Translations under genes and position numbers: made by a program
NCBI RefSeq assembly: GCF_020194175.1
Contig: NZ_JADYVX010000002.1
Location: 1-64,000, forward strand
Source of the DNA: Bradyrhizobium sp. BRP22
GTDB taxonomy: Bacteria > Pseudomonadota > Alphaproteobacteria > Rhizobiales > Xanthobacteraceae
Length of the DNA: 64,000 bases
Direction: 5' to 3'
Notes under the pieces: generated by a model
What the model was told of the DNA's origin: nothing
Databases searched by the model: none
What the model saw: only the letters and a program-made list of their open reading frames with translations
In this document: positions 20,553 to 30,678 of the stretch, one piece after another
Position numbering within the stretch: the stretch's first letter is position 1
Layout of the letters: each line of letters opens with the position of its first letter

Positions 20553-23039
20553 CTAATACAATCCGCCGGGACGCATGATCGCACCCGCGTCTGGCGCGAC
20601 CGCCGGCGGCAGTCGGCCCTCGGCATCGGCCACGCCGATCGCGGAGTAGCTATCCGGCGGCGCCGTGCCCGGCTTGAACGCTTCCAGGATGGTGCGTCCA
20701 CCTTCGCCCGGACCGGCGCGCATGCCGCTCTTGGAATCGACACGGACGAGCTTGATGCCGGCCGGGATCTTGAACGGCGTCGCCGGCTTGTCCGCCAATG
20801 CCAGCTTGAGGAAGTCGCGCGCGACCGGCGCGGCCAATGCGCCGCCGGTGGCCTTGCGGCCGAGATTGCGCGGCTTGTCGTAGCCGAGGTAGACGCCGAC
20901 CACGAGATCCGGCGAGAAGCCGATGAACCAGACGTCCTTCTCGTCGTTGGTGGTGCCGGTCTTGCCGGCAATCGGCTTGCCGACTTCCTTCACTGCAGTA
21001 GCGGTTCCGTACTGAACCACGCCTTCCATCATCGAGGTGATCTGGTAGGCCGTCATCGGATCGAGCACCTGCTCGCGGCGATCGACGAGCTGCGGCTCGG
21101 GCTGGTTCTTCCAGCCGCCGGGCGCATCACAGCCACGGCATTCGCGCTGGTCATGCCGGTAGATGGTGTGGCCGTAACGATCCTGGATGCGGTCGATCAG
21201 CGTCGGCTTCACACGGCGGCCGCCATTGGCGAACATCGAATAAGCCGTCACCATCCGCATCACCGTGGTCTCGCCGGCGCCCAGCGCATAGGAGAGATAG
21301 TTCGGCAGTTCGTCATAGACGCCGAAGCGCTTGGCGTATTCGCCGATCAGGGGCATGCCGATGTCCTGCGCCAGCCGCACCGTGACGGTGTTGAGCGAGC
21401 GCGCCAGCGCATTGCGCAGCGTGGTCGGGCCGTAATACCTGCCGGTCGAATAGTTCTCCGGACGCCAGACGCCGGCCCCCTGCCCCTGGTCGATTTCGAT
21501 GGGCGCGTCGACCACGACGGTGGACGGCGTGTAGCCGTTATCGAGCGCCGTCGAATAGACGATCGGCTTGAACGACGAGCCCGGCTGCCGATAGGCCTGC
21601 GTGGCGCGATTGAACTGGCTCTGATCGAACGAGAAGCCGCCGACCATGGCCAGCACGCGGCCGGTCCAGGGATCCATCGCGACCATGGCACCGGAAATCT
21701 CCGGCAATTGCCGCAGCCGGTACTGGCCCTCCACCGCCGTCCCCTCCTTCGTCACCAAGGGGTCGGCATAGATGACGTCACCGGGCGCGAGCACCTGCGA
21801 CACCGCCGTTGGCGTCCGCCCGCGCGCCGCGCCGGCAGTGGGCCTCGCCCAGCGTACGCCATCGAGCGTGATAATGCCGGTCTGCCGCTGCTTGCTGACG
21901 GCGCCACCGAGCTCGCGTCCGGGCTGGAATCCGATCCGCGCCGACTGGTCGCTGGTCTCGAGCACCACCGCCATTCGCCACGGCGAGATGTCGGAGAGCG
22001 ATTTGACATCGGCGAGCTTGACGCCCCAATCGCCTGATACATCGAGCTTGGTGATCGGGCCGCGCCAGCCCTGCGCTTCGTCGTAGTTGACGAGACCGGC
22101 GGCCATGGTCTTGCGCGCCATCACCTGGATCTTGGGATCGAGCGAGGTGCGCACCGACAGGCCGCCCTCGTAAAGCTTCTTCTCGCCGTAACGCTCGAAG
22201 ATGTCGCGGCGGACTTCCTCGGCAAAATATTCGCCGGCGAAGGTATGCGCGCCGTTGCTGCGGTTGGTGACGATCAGCTGCTCTTTGCGCGCCTTGTCGG
22301 CGTCGGCCTGCTTGATCCAGCCATTTTCGAGCAGGCGGTCGATCACGTAGTTGCGGCGCTCGATCGCACGGTCGCGGTTGCGTACCGGATGCAGCGCCGC
22401 CGGCGCCTTCGGCAGCGCGGCGAGATAGGCGGCCTCCGCGACGGTCAGTTCGTTCACCGACTTGTCGAAATAGACCAGCGAGGCGGCGGCGATGCCGTAG
22501 GCACCCAGGCCCAGATAGATCTCGTTCAGATAGAGCTCGAGGATGCGATCCTTGGAATAGGCGCGCTCGATGCGCATCGCCAGCAGCGCTTCCTTGATCT
22601 TGCGCGAGAACGAGACCTCGTTGGTGAGCAGGAAGTTCTTGGCGACCTGCTGGGTGATCGTCGACGCACCCTGCGGCCGGCGGCCCGAGCCATAGTTCTG
22701 CGCGTACAGCATCGCAGCGCGCGCCATGCCCTGGAAATCGATGCCGCCGTGCTCGTAAAAATTCTTGTCCTCGGCCGCAAGGAACGCGTTGATGACGAGC
22801 TTCGGCACCGCCTGAATCGGCAGATAGAGCCGCCGCTCCTTGGAATATTCACCGAGCAGCGAGCCATCGGACGCGTGCACGCGCGTCATCACCGGCGGCT
22901 CATAATCCTGAAGCTGCGAATAGTCGGGCAGGTCCTTGGAGAAATGCCAGATCGCGCCCGCGACGCCGGCCACGCCAACCAGAAACACGACGGTCCCCGC
23001 GGCGAACAAGAAACCCATGAACCGCACCAGCAAGCGCAT
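20553..23039 (-). CDS. mrcA: Penicillin-binding protein 1A (bifunctional glycosyltransferase/transpeptidase)
   Basis: 828 residues. An N-terminal membrane anchor (about 8-30) is followed by the GT51 transglycosylase with AAEDKNFYEHGG (catalytic Glu near 91), GASTITQQVAKN, the RKIKEALLA block and KDRILELYLNEIYLG. The transpeptidase has the SxxK motif in PGSSFKP (Ser near 489), an SxN-type motif RSLNT, and KTGT near 690. It polymerises and cross-links murein at the inner membrane. Neighbours prfB and an amidase gene fit the conserved alphaproteobacterial amidase-mrcA-prfB order. No signs of damage. Confidence 0.96.
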   Translation of the reverse strand: MRLLVRFMGFLFAAGTVVFLVGVAGVAGAIWHFSKDLPDYSQLQDYEPPVMTRVHASDGSLLGEYSKERRLYLPIQAVPKLVINAFLAAEDKNFYEHGGIDFQGMARAAMLYAQNYGSGRRPQGASTITQQVAKNFLLTNEVSFSRKIKEALLAMRIERAYSKDRILELYLNEIYLGLGAYGIAAASLVYFDKSVNELTVAEAAYLAALPKAPAALHPVRNRDRAIERRNYVIDRLLENGWIKQADADKARKEQLIVTNRSNGAHTFAGEYFAEEVRRDIFERYGEKKLYEGGLSVRTSLDPKIQVMARKTMAAGLVNYDEAQGWRGPITKLDVSGDWGVKLADVKSLSDISPWRMAVVLETSDQSARIGFQPGRELGGAVSKQRQTGIITLDGVRWARPTAGAARGRTPTAVSQVLAPGDVIYADPLVTKEGTAVEGQYRLRQLPEISGAMVAMDPWTGRVLAMVGGFSFDQSQFNRATQAYRQPGSSFKPIVYSTALDNGYTPSTVVVDAPIEIDQGQGAGVWRPENYSTGRYYGPTTLRNALARSLNTVTVRLAQDIGMPLIGEYAKRFGVYDELPNYLSYALGAGETTVMRMVTAYSMFANGGRRVKPTLIDRIQDRYGHTIYRHDQRECRGCDAPGGWKNQPEPQLVDRREQVLDPMTAYQITSMMEGVVQYGTATAVKEVGKPIAGKTGTTNDEKDVWFIGFSPDLVVGVYLGYDKPRNLGRKATGGALAAPVARDFLKLALADKPATPFKIPAGIKLVRVDSKSGMRAGPGEGGRTILEAFKPGTAPPDSYSAIGVADAEGRLPPAVAPDAGAIMRPGGLY

Positions 23040-23251
23040 TATCGAAGTTCCGTTCCAACCCTGTTGCGCCGAACCAGCCGGCGACAGTTCCTCGTTGCGA
23101 ATGCCCCGGCCTTAACAGCCTGCCGGTGCTTGAGGCGAACAATACAGCGCTCGGCGGACAAAATCGGCTGATTCCGCGGGGCCCCAATCAATTCCCTATA
23201 CCGTTGCCGCTGTGGCCAAACTAGGGCTTCCCGGTTCCCAGCGGCGCGTTT

Positions 23252-23320
23252 TCTCGGCCAAATACTTCTCTCGGCCAAGTCACTTCTCTCGACCAAGTCA
23301 CTTCCCCTCAAAGTCACTTG
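23252..23320. repeat. Short tandem repeat, 18-bp unit
   Basis: Three adjacent units of the type TCTCGGCCAAGTCACTTC (23252-23268, 23269-23286, 23287-23304) plus a partial fourth (AAGTCACTTG, to 23320). They span the last bases of the amidase gene and the amidase-mrcA intergenic region. The first unit is one base short and less similar. Confidence 0.8.
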
Positions 23321-24609
23321 TCGGGCGTGGCCGTCGCGAGTCGCTTGGCAAAAAAGGCGTCAATGGCCTGCAGCATCGATCCGACCGCCTTGTTGCGCCA
23401 GTTCTCCGATACCAGGTGCTCGAGGTCGCCCTTGTTGGAGACATAGCCGAGCTCGACCAGGACCGAGGGCACGTCGGGCGCCTTCAGGACCCGAAAGCCC
23501 GCCGATTTCAGCGGGTGCTTGTGCATCCGCGCCGCCGTCTTCATCTCCGACACCAGGAGCCGCGCAAAACGGTTCGAGAATGTCTTGGTCTCGCGGCGGG
23601 CGAGATCGATCAGGATATCGGCGACTTCGGTCGGCTCGTCGGACAGATTCACCCCGGCGATGGCGTCTGCCTTGTTCTCGGCTTCTGCCAGTCGCTCGGC
23701 TTCGGCGTCGGAGGCCTTGTCCGACAGCGTGTAGACGGTCGCGCCCTGGGCGTCGCCTTCCCGGCGCGGCAGCGCGTCGGCATGGATCGAGACGAACAGC
23801 GCCGCCGACTGGCTGCGGGCAATTTTGACCCGGTCGTTCAGGGGAATGAAGGTGTCGTCGGTGCGGGTCATGACGACCCGGTATTTGCCCGACTTCTCGA
23901 TCCGGTCGCGCAATGCGAGCCCGAAGCCGAGCACGAGATTCTTTTCCAGCTCGCCGTTCGACTGGGTGCCGTTGTCGATGCCGCCATGGCCGGGATCGAT
24001 CACGATCAGGGGTCGCGTATCCGGCGGCTCGCCCGGCGTCGCGGCAGGCGCAGCTTCGGCCGGCATCGCCGCCTTGGCTTCCGCAATGGTCGGCTTCAGC
24101 TCCGGCCGGTCCTCGGGCGTGAGTTGTTGATTGAACGCGTTGCGGTCGACCTGCTCCAGTTCCAGGACCAGGCGCGGCGGCTGGCCGTTGGCCGCGTCCA
24201 GCACGTAGGAATTGGCGATCTTCGCAGGTCCCGTCAGGTCGAAGACGATTCGCGAGCCGCCCGGCAGCACCAGCCCGTAGCGGAATGCCTTCACCAGCCC
24301 CCGACCGGTATTGCCGGTTCCATGGGCGAGCCGGAACGTCACCTGGGGAATGTCCACGACGACCCGGTAGGGATCGGCGAGCGTGAAAGCGCGGAACGGG
24401 ATCTTCTTGTCAAGGTCGACGACGAATCGGGTCTGCTTGGCGTCACCGGCCAAGCGCGCATCGGAAACGATTGGAAAATCAGAGCTTACAGAAGGGCTTG
24501 GCGGCGTTCCCTCAGCTAAGCTGGGAACAACGACGGGGCCGCACAGCAATGCTGCGGCGCACAACAGCCCGCATCCCAGCAAAACCCGTCCATTTGCGCG
24601 GTCCGCCAC
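23314..24609 (-). CDS. amiC: N-acetylmuramoyl-L-alanine amidase (AmiC-like)
   Basis: 431 residues. A signal peptide (RVLLGCGLLCAAALLCG) is followed by an AMIN domain (about 45-155) that targets septal murein and a C-terminal Amidase_3 domain. The zinc residues are visible in VIDPGHGGIDNG (His), a Glu in SNGELEKN and SIHADAL (His), and the catalytic Glu in VLVELGYVSN. It removes stem peptides from murein during cell separation, working with activators such as LytM proteins. One of these may be the M23 protein at 14.3 kb (inference). It is upstream of mrcA on the same strand, 275 bases away. Confidence 0.93.
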   Translation of the reverse strand: MADRANGRVLLGCGLLCAAALLCGPVVVPSLAEGTPPSPSVSSDFPIVSDARLAGDAKQTRFVVDLDKKIPFRAFTLADPYRVVVDIPQVTFRLAHGTGNTGRGLVKAFRYGLVLPGGSRIVFDLTGPAKIANSYVLDAANGQPPRLVLELEQVDRNAFNQQLTPEDRPELKPTIAEAKAAMPAEAAPAATPGEPPDTRPLIVIDPGHGGIDNGTQSNGELEKNLVLGFGLALRDRIEKSGKYRVVMTRTDDTFIPLNDRVKIARSQSAALFVSIHADALPRREGDAQGATVYTLSDKASDAEAERLAEAENKADAIAGVNLSDEPTEVADILIDLARRETKTFSNRFARLLVSEMKTAARMHKHPLKSAGFRVLKAPDVPSVLVELGYVSNKGDLEHLVSENWRNKAVGSMLQAIDAFFAKRLATATPDK

Positions 24610-25364
24610 GATTCGGCACCCTCCGAGCCGCCGTCATACCGCATTAGAACCACAGGGTTAACGAGAGCCTAATACCGCGCTCGCGAAATGGTTCGAGTGT
24701 TGCCCCGCCGCGACGCTCCCTTGCGTGCGACGACCAATCCACGTATGTACGGGGTGCTGACGGCTAATACTCCCGGTTGTGTCGCGTTCAGCCTCCCGGT
24801 GCAGCGGTGGAACCTTCAAGCCCGAAGGAGCCAGCGTGTTTTCCCGGTCCCTCCCCAGCCCGCGCCGCGCGCGGCTGACATGGAGTGGCGGTTTGAGCCC
24901 GAGCGGCGTCCGGTCCCAGACACATTCTGTGTGGCAAGGGGCGAGACACGGCAGAACTGATTATTCGGCCCCAGAGCATGGTCCGGAAAGCTGGATACCG
25001 GTTTTCCGCAAGGATCTTGCTCAAGCAAGGGGCCCGATATGCGATTGGCCGGCGAGCGCTTTCGCGCCGCGCCGGGCCTTCAGCGAAGGATGCGGCGGTA
25101 CTCTTTGCCGCCAAAATATGTTCAGACGGGCCGACCGCTTAATGCGCCAGACTGTGTTGCCGACCAACATCCCCCAGACAATCGCGACCACGCGAGGCGA
25201 AAGCTCCGCACGCCGCTTTGTTCCGGTGGGAACGGGCTTCGCACGGCGCCGCGATTTGCGTTTTGGCCTTCCCCTCACCCCCGAATCAGGTGGACCGTCG
25301 CGTCACCAGGCGGCGCAATTTGCGCGCGCCATGCTACGCGCCCGCCGCCTTCAAGAGCTCCAAA
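24610..25364. other. Long intergenic region upstream of rne
   Basis: About 750 bases between the divergent amidase and rne genes. It contains one REP-like palindrome (24973-25022) but no convincing gene; frames here are rich in Arg and Pro. The length fits a long 5' leader for rne, whose messenger is autoregulated in enterobacteria. I cannot identify a promoter with confidence. Confidence 0.45.
24973..25022. repeat. REP-like intergenic palindrome
   Basis: AGAGCATGGTCCGG (24973-24986) pairs imperfectly with GGATCTTGCTC (to 25022) around a CCGGTTTTCCG core. It is the same family as the elements at 19224 and 35494 and lies within the presumed rne leader. Confidence 0.75.
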
Positions 25365-28300
25365 ATGCCCAACAAGATGTTGATCGATGCCACCCACCCG
25401 GAAGAGACCCGGGTCGTCGTGGTGCGCGGCAACCGCGTCGAAGAATTTGATTTCGAGACCGCCCAACGCAAACAACTGCGCGGCAATATCTACCTCGCCA
25501 AAGTGACGCGCGTAGAGCCGTCGCTGCAGGCGGCCTTCATCGAATATGGCGGCAATCGCCATGGCTTCCTCGCCTTCAGCGAAATCCATCCCGACTATTA
25601 CCAGATCCCGGTCGCCGACCGGCAGGCGCTGATCGAGGCCGAAGAACGCGCCCACCGGGAGGCCGAAGAGGAGAGCGAAAGCCGGCCTCACCGCCGGCGT
25701 TCCCGCCACCGCAATGCCCGCCGCCGCGGCCATGGCGAACGCGTGCAGAGCGAGGTCGTCGAGGGTGCCGAGCCGCTCGACGCGCAGGCCGACGAGGATC
25801 GTGTGCTTCATGCCGAGGCCGAGCAGCACGAGCCCGGCGCCGACACGCATGAGCATCATGAATACGAAGCGCACGATCATTCCGACGATCACGACCGTCA
25901 TGACGAGCGCGATCAGGATCAGCACGATCAGGATCGGCACGAGCACCGCGAGCCCGAGCATGCCCATGGCGACCATGATCATGCGCCCGCACTGAGCGAA
26001 ACCGCCGCCCCAGAGGAAGTGCAACCGGACCCGGTTGTCGCCGTGGTCGAAGCATCGGCGGCCGCGGCCACCCCCGAAGCGGGGGCCGAGATCGAGGTGA
26101 GCCACGAATCCGAGCGCGCCCGCGAGGAGCAGGTCGAGGAGAACGCCGCCCACGCCGAAGATGCGCCGCAGGCCGCAGCGCCCGGCGAGGAGCATCCCGC
26201 GCCGGATGAGCACGCCCCTGCAGAACTCGCGGCGGAGGCCGCACCGCAGGACGAGCATGGCGCCGCGCCACTCGGCGACGAAGCGCACGATGACGACGCC
26301 CACGACGATGAGGACGACGAGGAAGGCGAAGACGGCGAAGAAGAGGAAGTCGTCGAATCCGTCGGCGGCGACGATGTGCTCGAAGAGGTGCCGGAGCGCC
26401 CCTTCCGTCCGCGCCGCCAGTACAAGATCCAGGAAGTGATCAAGCGCCGGCAGGTGATGCTGGTGCAGGTCGTCAAGGAAGAGCGCGGCAACAAGGGCGC
26501 GGCGTTGACGACGTATCTCTCCCTCGCCGGCCGCTACGCGGTGCTGATGCCCAACACCGCGCGTGGCGGCGGCATCAGCCGCAAGATCACCTCGGCCCAG
26601 GACCGCTCGCGGCTCAAGGAAGTGGTGCAGGATCTCGACGTGCCCGAGGGCATGGGCATCATCCTGCGCACCGCCGGCGCCTCGCGTTCGAAGCAGGAGA
26701 TCAAGCGCGACTTCGAATATCTGATCCGCATGTGGGAAACCGTGCGCGATCTGACCCTGAAGTCGCAGGCCCCTACCCTCGTCTACGAGGAAGGCTCGCT
26801 GATCAAGCGCTCGCTGCGCGACCTCTACAACAAGGAGATCGACGAGATCATGGTCGCCGGCGAAGCTGGCTACCGCGAAGCGCGCGATTTCATGAAGATG
26901 CTGATGCCGGAGAACGTCCGCGCGGTGAAGCAGTACCGTGACGGCCAGCCTTTGTTCTCGCGCATGGGTGTCGAGAGCCAGCTCGATGCGATGTTCTCCC
27001 CGACCGTGCAGCTGCGCTCCGGCGGGTACATCGTCATCAACCAGACCGAGGCGCTGGTCTCGATCGACGTCAACTCCGGCCGCGCCACGCGCGAGCATCA
27101 CATCGAGGACACCGCGCTCAAGACCAATCTCGAGGCGGCGGAGGAAGTTGCGCGGCAGCTTCGCCTGCGCGACCTCGCCGGCCTGATCGTGATCGATTTC
27201 ATCGACATGGACGAGAAGCGCAACAACCGCGCAGTCGAGCGCAAGCTCTCCGACTGTCTGCGGCAGGACCGCGCGCGTATCCAGGTCGGGCGCATCTCGC
27301 ATTTCGGGCTGCTTGAGATGTCGCGTCAGCGCATCCGCGCCAGCGTGCTCGAGAGCTCGACCGAGCCGTGCCCGCATTGCGGCGGCTCCGGCCATGTCCG
27401 CTCGGTCTCGTCGGTGGCGCTGCAGCTTCTGCGCGGCATCGAGGAAATCCTGATGAAGGGCGCGACCCACAATCTCGTGGTGCGCACCCGCACCGACGTC
27501 GCGCTCTACGTTCTCAACCACAAGCGCGGCCATCTGCGCGATCTCGAAACCGCCTTCAAGGTCCAGATCTCGGTGGCGGCGGATGCGACCGTGAGCGGCC
27601 AGCAGTCCTACATCATCGACCGCGGTGAGCAGGTGCATACGCTGGAAGCCGCCAAGGCGCTGCTCGCGGCACAGGCCGTATCCGCGCCGCCTCAAGTCGA
27701 AGAGTCCTACGACGATGAGGAACCGTTCGACGTTGAGGGCGAGATCGAAACCGAAGAGACAGAGGGCCTGAGCGACGAGCAAGGGGCTGGCGAAGAGAGC
27801 GGTGCCGAAGCCGAGGGTCCGCGTCGGCGACGACGCCGGCGGCGTCGCGGCCGTGGTGGTGGCGAAGCCCGCGAGGGCGGCGTGCCGCGCGAGGATGGCG
27901 AGGCTCTGCCGCTTGCGCCCGAGACCGGCGACGGCATCGCCACCGACGAAGTCGAGACCGACGAGGACGAGAGCGAAGAGCAGCCGGCTTTCGCGCGCGG
28001 TGAGGGCCAGAGCGGCGAACGCCGTCCGCGCCGGCGTGGACGTCGCGGCGGACGTCGCCGCCGTGGCGGCGGTCAGGGTGGCGAAGAGGGTCTTGCCGCC
28101 TCGATCGCCGATGAGCTCGGCCCGCTCTCGGAGCTCGAAGCAACGGAGGCTGTCGCCGATTTTGACGGCGGTTCGCCGGAGCCCGCACAGGCATTAATTC
28201 GGCCTGAACAGCCCGAAGTTCAGCCCGAGCCGGTTGCGGAGCCCGAGCTGCATCCGGCCGAGAACCCGCAACCAGAGCCGGTGAGCGTCGCCGCGCCCGA

Positions 28301-28532
28301 GGAGCCGGCGCAGGAGAACGATCGCGCGATACGTCGCCGCTCGACCGTGCGTGAGAAAGTGAGCTTCGGCTCCCAGCCTGAGCCCACGCCGGTGGTGGTG
28401 CAGAGCGAGTCCGAACCGATTCCGTCGGCAGAGCCCGCTCCTGCGGCGGTCGCAGAGCCCGCCCCTGCAGCAACGACCGAAGCCCAGCCGCGCAAGGCCG
28501 GATGGTGGTCGCGCCGCTTTGGCGGCGGTTAG
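25365..28532 (+). CDS. rne: Ribonuclease E
   Basis: 1055 residues. The S1 domain starts near residue 38 (RGNIYLAKVTRVEPSLQAAF) and is split by an insertion of about 250 residues (93-343). The insertion is rich in His, Asp, Glu and Ala, and the fold resumes at RPFRPRRQYKIQEV. The RNase H-like and DNase I-like catalytic parts follow (VSIDVNSGRATREHHIEDTA; VIDFIDMDEKRNNRAVE), then the zinc-link CPHCGG near 669. The C-terminal third is disordered, with Arg-rich blocks (RRRRRRRRRRGRGGG) that bind RNA. It ends in AGWWSRRFGGG; a similar C-terminal GWW motif binds PNPase in Caulobacter. It initiates mRNA decay and rRNA/tRNA processing. A second ATG lies four codons on. Confidence 0.96.
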   Translation: MPNKMLIDATHPEETRVVVVRGNRVEEFDFETAQRKQLRGNIYLAKVTRVEPSLQAAFIEYGGNRHGFLAFSEIHPDYYQIPVADRQALIEAEERAHREAEEESESRPHRRRSRHRNARRRGHGERVQSEVVEGAEPLDAQADEDRVLHAEAEQHEPGADTHEHHEYEAHDHSDDHDRHDERDQDQHDQDRHEHREPEHAHGDHDHAPALSETAAPEEVQPDPVVAVVEASAAAATPEAGAEIEVSHESERAREEQVEENAAHAEDAPQAAAPGEEHPAPDEHAPAELAAEAAPQDEHGAAPLGDEAHDDDAHDDEDDEEGEDGEEEEVVESVGGDDVLEEVPERPFRPRRQYKIQEVIKRRQVMLVQVVKEERGNKGAALTTYLSLAGRYAVLMPNTARGGGISRKITSAQDRSRLKEVVQDLDVPEGMGIILRTAGASRSKQEIKRDFEYLIRMWETVRDLTLKSQAPTLVYEEGSLIKRSLRDLYNKEIDEIMVAGEAGYREARDFMKMLMPENVRAVKQYRDGQPLFSRMGVESQLDAMFSPTVQLRSGGYIVINQTEALVSIDVNSGRATREHHIEDTALKTNLEAAEEVARQLRLRDLAGLIVIDFIDMDEKRNNRAVERKLSDCLRQDRARIQVGRISHFGLLEMSRQRIRASVLESSTEPCPHCGGSGHVRSVSSVALQLLRGIEEILMKGATHNLVVRTRTDVALYVLNHKRGHLRDLETAFKVQISVAADATVSGQQSYIIDRGEQVHTLEAAKALLAAQAVSAPPQVEESYDDEEPFDVEGEIETEETEGLSDEQGAGEESGAEAEGPRRRRRRRRRGRGGGEAREGGVPREDGEALPLAPETGDGIATDEVETDEDESEEQPAFARGEGQSGERRPRRRGRRGGRRRRGGGQGGEEGLAASIADELGPLSELEATEAVADFDGGSPEPAQALIRPEQPEVQPEPVAEPELHPAENPQPEPVSVAAPEEPAQENDRAIRRRSTVREKVSFGSQPEPTPVVVQSESEPIPSAEPAPAAVAEPAPAATTEAQPRKAGWWSRRFGGG

Positions 28533-28544
28533 AGCGTTTTCGAA

Positions 28545-28638
28545 GCGTAGCCCGGGTGAAGCGTCAGCGTAACCCGGGATCGTTCGCAGACGTGGACACA
28601 GGCATCCCGGGTTGCGCTTCGCTCCACCCGGGCTACGC
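28545..28638. terminator. Large inverted repeat between convergent rne and dctA-like genes
   Basis: GCGTAGCCCGGGTG (from 28545) pairs with CACCCGGGCTACGC (to 28638). The arms are about 34 bp with few mismatches and a loop of about 25. It is a typical Nitrobacteraceae interspersed element and lies where a bidirectional terminator is expected. A preceding AGAGCGTTTTCGA resembles the start of the repeat at 41931. Confidence 0.7.
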
Positions 28639-28644
28639 CCCCAT

Positions 28645-29973
28645 TTAGCCCGTGGTGATCGCGGTCTCGACGTCGGACGGATCGATCTGCTTGTTCAGGT
28701 TGGCGTAGAGCTTGGCGTGGTCGAGCTCGCCCTCCCACCATGAGACGAACACTGCGGCGATGCCGTTGCCGGTGATGTTGGTCAGCGCGCGCACCTCGCT
28801 CATGAACTTGTCGATCGAGAACACGATGGCCATGCCCGGCACCAGTGCGGGATTGACCACGGTCAGCGTCGCCGCCAGCGTGATGAAGCCCGCGCCGGTG
28901 ACGCCGCTCGCCCCTTTCGAGGTCAGCATCGCCACGATCAGGATCGTCAACTGCTGGCCGAAGGTGAGATCGACACCAAGAGCCTGCGCAATGAACAGCG
29001 TCGCCAGCGTCATGTAGATGTTGGTGCCGTCGAGATTGAAGGAGTAGCCGGTCGGCACCACCAGCCCGACCACTGGCTTGGAGCAGCCGAGCCGCTCCAG
29101 CTTTTCCATCAATTGCGGCAGTGCGCTCTCGGATGAGCTCGTGCCAAGCACGATCAGAAGCTCATCCTTGATGTAGGCGATGAACTTGAAGATGCTGAAG
29201 CCCATCACCCGCGCAATCAGGCCGAGCACGAGGACCACGAACAACGCAGCGGTGCCATAGAACAGTCCGATCAGGCCGATCAGATTGCCCAGCGCCGCGG
29301 GACCGAACTTGCCGATGGTGAAGGCCATCGCGCCGAACGCGCCAACCGGCGCGGCCTTCATGACGATGCTGATCACGCCGAACACCGCATGTGCGGAATC
29401 GTCGATGATGTCGCGCAAGCGCGCGCCGCGCTCACCCATCGCCATCAATGCGAAGCCGAACAGGATCGCGAACAGCAGCACCTGCAGGATGTCGCCGCGG
29501 GCGAACGCGCCGAACACGCTGTCGGGGATGATGTTGAGGACGAAGTCGACGCTCTTCTGCGCCTCCGCCTGCTTGACGTAGCTGGCGACCGCCGCCGCGT
29601 CCGGCTTGGCGGCAAGCCCATGGCCGATCTGGAACAGGTTGCCCATGATCAGGCCGAGGATCAGCGCGAAGGTGGAGACGATCTCGAAATAGAACAGCGC
29701 CTTGACGCCGACGCGGCCGACCTTGCTGGCGTCCTGGATATGGGAGATGCCCGAGACCACCGTGCAGAAGATGATCGGCGCGATCACCATCTTGATGAGC
29801 TTGATAAAGCCGTCGCCGAGCGCCTTGATCCAGTCGTTGGTCGCAAGGCCCGGCCACAGCCAGCCGACCACGGCACCGAGCACGATCGCGATCAGCACCT
29901 GGACGTAGAGAATCCGGTACCAGGGTTTTGCTGTGCTGGCCTCGGAAGGCCCGCTCGTGGCAATCGTTGCCAT
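28645..29973 (-). CDS. dctA: C4-dicarboxylate/proton symporter, DctA-type (DAACS family)
   Basis: 442 residues, the normal length. Inner-membrane carrier for succinate, fumarate and malate, the main carbon feed of bacteroids in symbiotic relatives. The serine-rich re-entrant loop ([17 protein letters not shown]), [17 protein letters not shown] and the NITGNGIA motif are diagnostic of the family. GGGAG eight bases before the ATG at 29973 fixes the start. No dctBD two-component pair is adjacent, so its regulation may differ from the classic dct system, and other dicarboxylate or glutamate substrates are possible. Confidence 0.9.
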   Translation of the reverse strand: MATIATSGPSEASTAKPWYRILYVQVLIAIVLGAVVGWLWPGLATNDWIKALGDGFIKLIKMVIAPIIFCTVVSGISHIQDASKVGRVGVKALFYFEIVSTFALILGLIMGNLFQIGHGLAAKPDAAAVASYVKQAEAQKSVDFVLNIIPDSVFGAFARGDILQVLLFAILFGFALMAMGERGARLRDIIDDSAHAVFGVISIVMKAAPVGAFGAMAFTIGKFGPAALGNLIGLIGLFYGTAALFVVLVLGLIARVMGFSIFKFIAYIKDELLIVLGTSSSESALPQLMEKLERLGCSKPVVGLVVPTGYSFNLDGTNIYMTLATLFIAQALGVDLTFGQQLTILIVAMLTSKGASGVTGAGFITLAATLTVVNPALVPGMAIVFSIDKFMSEVRALTNITGNGIAAVFVSWWEGELDHAKLYANLNKQIDPSDVETAITTG

Positions 29974-30082
29974 GACTCTTACTCCCAATCGAAGATGCGC
30001 AAGGTCGGTCCGCCGAGCTTCTCGGGGATGACCATTTCGAACAGTTGGATGGACAGGCGATGGTGCCTCGCCCGAGGCTCTC

Positions 30083-30646
30083 TCAGATGCGGCGATCGGC
30101 GATCCGCCGCCCAGCCGGCAGCAGCGCGGCCCCGAGCGCGGTCTTGACGACCGTGCCCGCAATGAACGGCACGATCCCGACCAACCAGGCCTTCTCAGCG
30201 CCCAGGCCGACGCCGTAGGCAAGCCAGGTGAAACCGGCGGCGAGGATGATGATGTGGCCCAGTGCCATGGCCAGGAACAGCCAGACGATGCTGCGGTCCC
30301 AGCCGCGCTCGGCCAACCAGCCAGTGACGAACGCCGCCGCCACGAAGCCAAACAGATAGCCGGCTGTCGGGCCCATCAGCGGCGCGAGCCCGCCGACCGG
30401 TCCGGCAAACACCGGAACGCCGATCGCGCCTTCCGCAAGATAGGCGATCATGGTCGCAGCTCCGAGCCCAGAGCCATAGGCGGCGCCGATCATCAGCACC
30501 ACGAGCGTCTGCAGCGTCATCGGGACATAGGGCAGCGGCAGATTGACCTTGGCCGACAGTGCCAGCAGCGCCGTGCCGAGGAGCACGAGGACGGCGCCGC
30601 GCCATAGCGAGGTGGCGGCGGACTCCGATACCGATCTGACTGACAA
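30083..30646 (-). CDS. bioY: Biotin transporter BioY
   Basis: About 187 residues, five or six membrane helices. S component of the ECF biotin importer, which can also work alone. Conserved segments: [20 protein letters not shown], the [14 protein letters not shown] loop and [10 protein letters not shown]. No ATG fits. I prefer the TTG at 30646 because GGAG lies six bases upstream; the TTG at 30652 directly abuts the same GGAG. No bioMN or biotin operon is nearby. I saw no convincing BioR box. The gene lies just downstream of the aminotransferase gene. Confidence 0.92.
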   Translation of the reverse strand: MSVRSVSESAATSLWRGAVLVLLGTALLALSAKVNLPLPYVPMTLQTLVVLMIGAAYGSGLGAATMIAYLAEGAIGVPVFAGPVGGLAPLMGPTAGYLFGFVAAAFVTGWLAERGWDRSIVWLFLAMALGHIIILAAGFTWLAYGVGLGAEKAWLVGIVPFIAGTVVKTALGAALLPAGRRIADRRI

Positions 30647-30678
30647 GGCCAACTCCGGGGGTGTGACAATCTGGCGCG

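Noticed and set aside
25275..27782. 835-codon open frame on the minus strand
   Set aside because: Exact antisense shadow of rne; the apparent hydrophobic stretches mirror the His/Asp repeats of the insertion.
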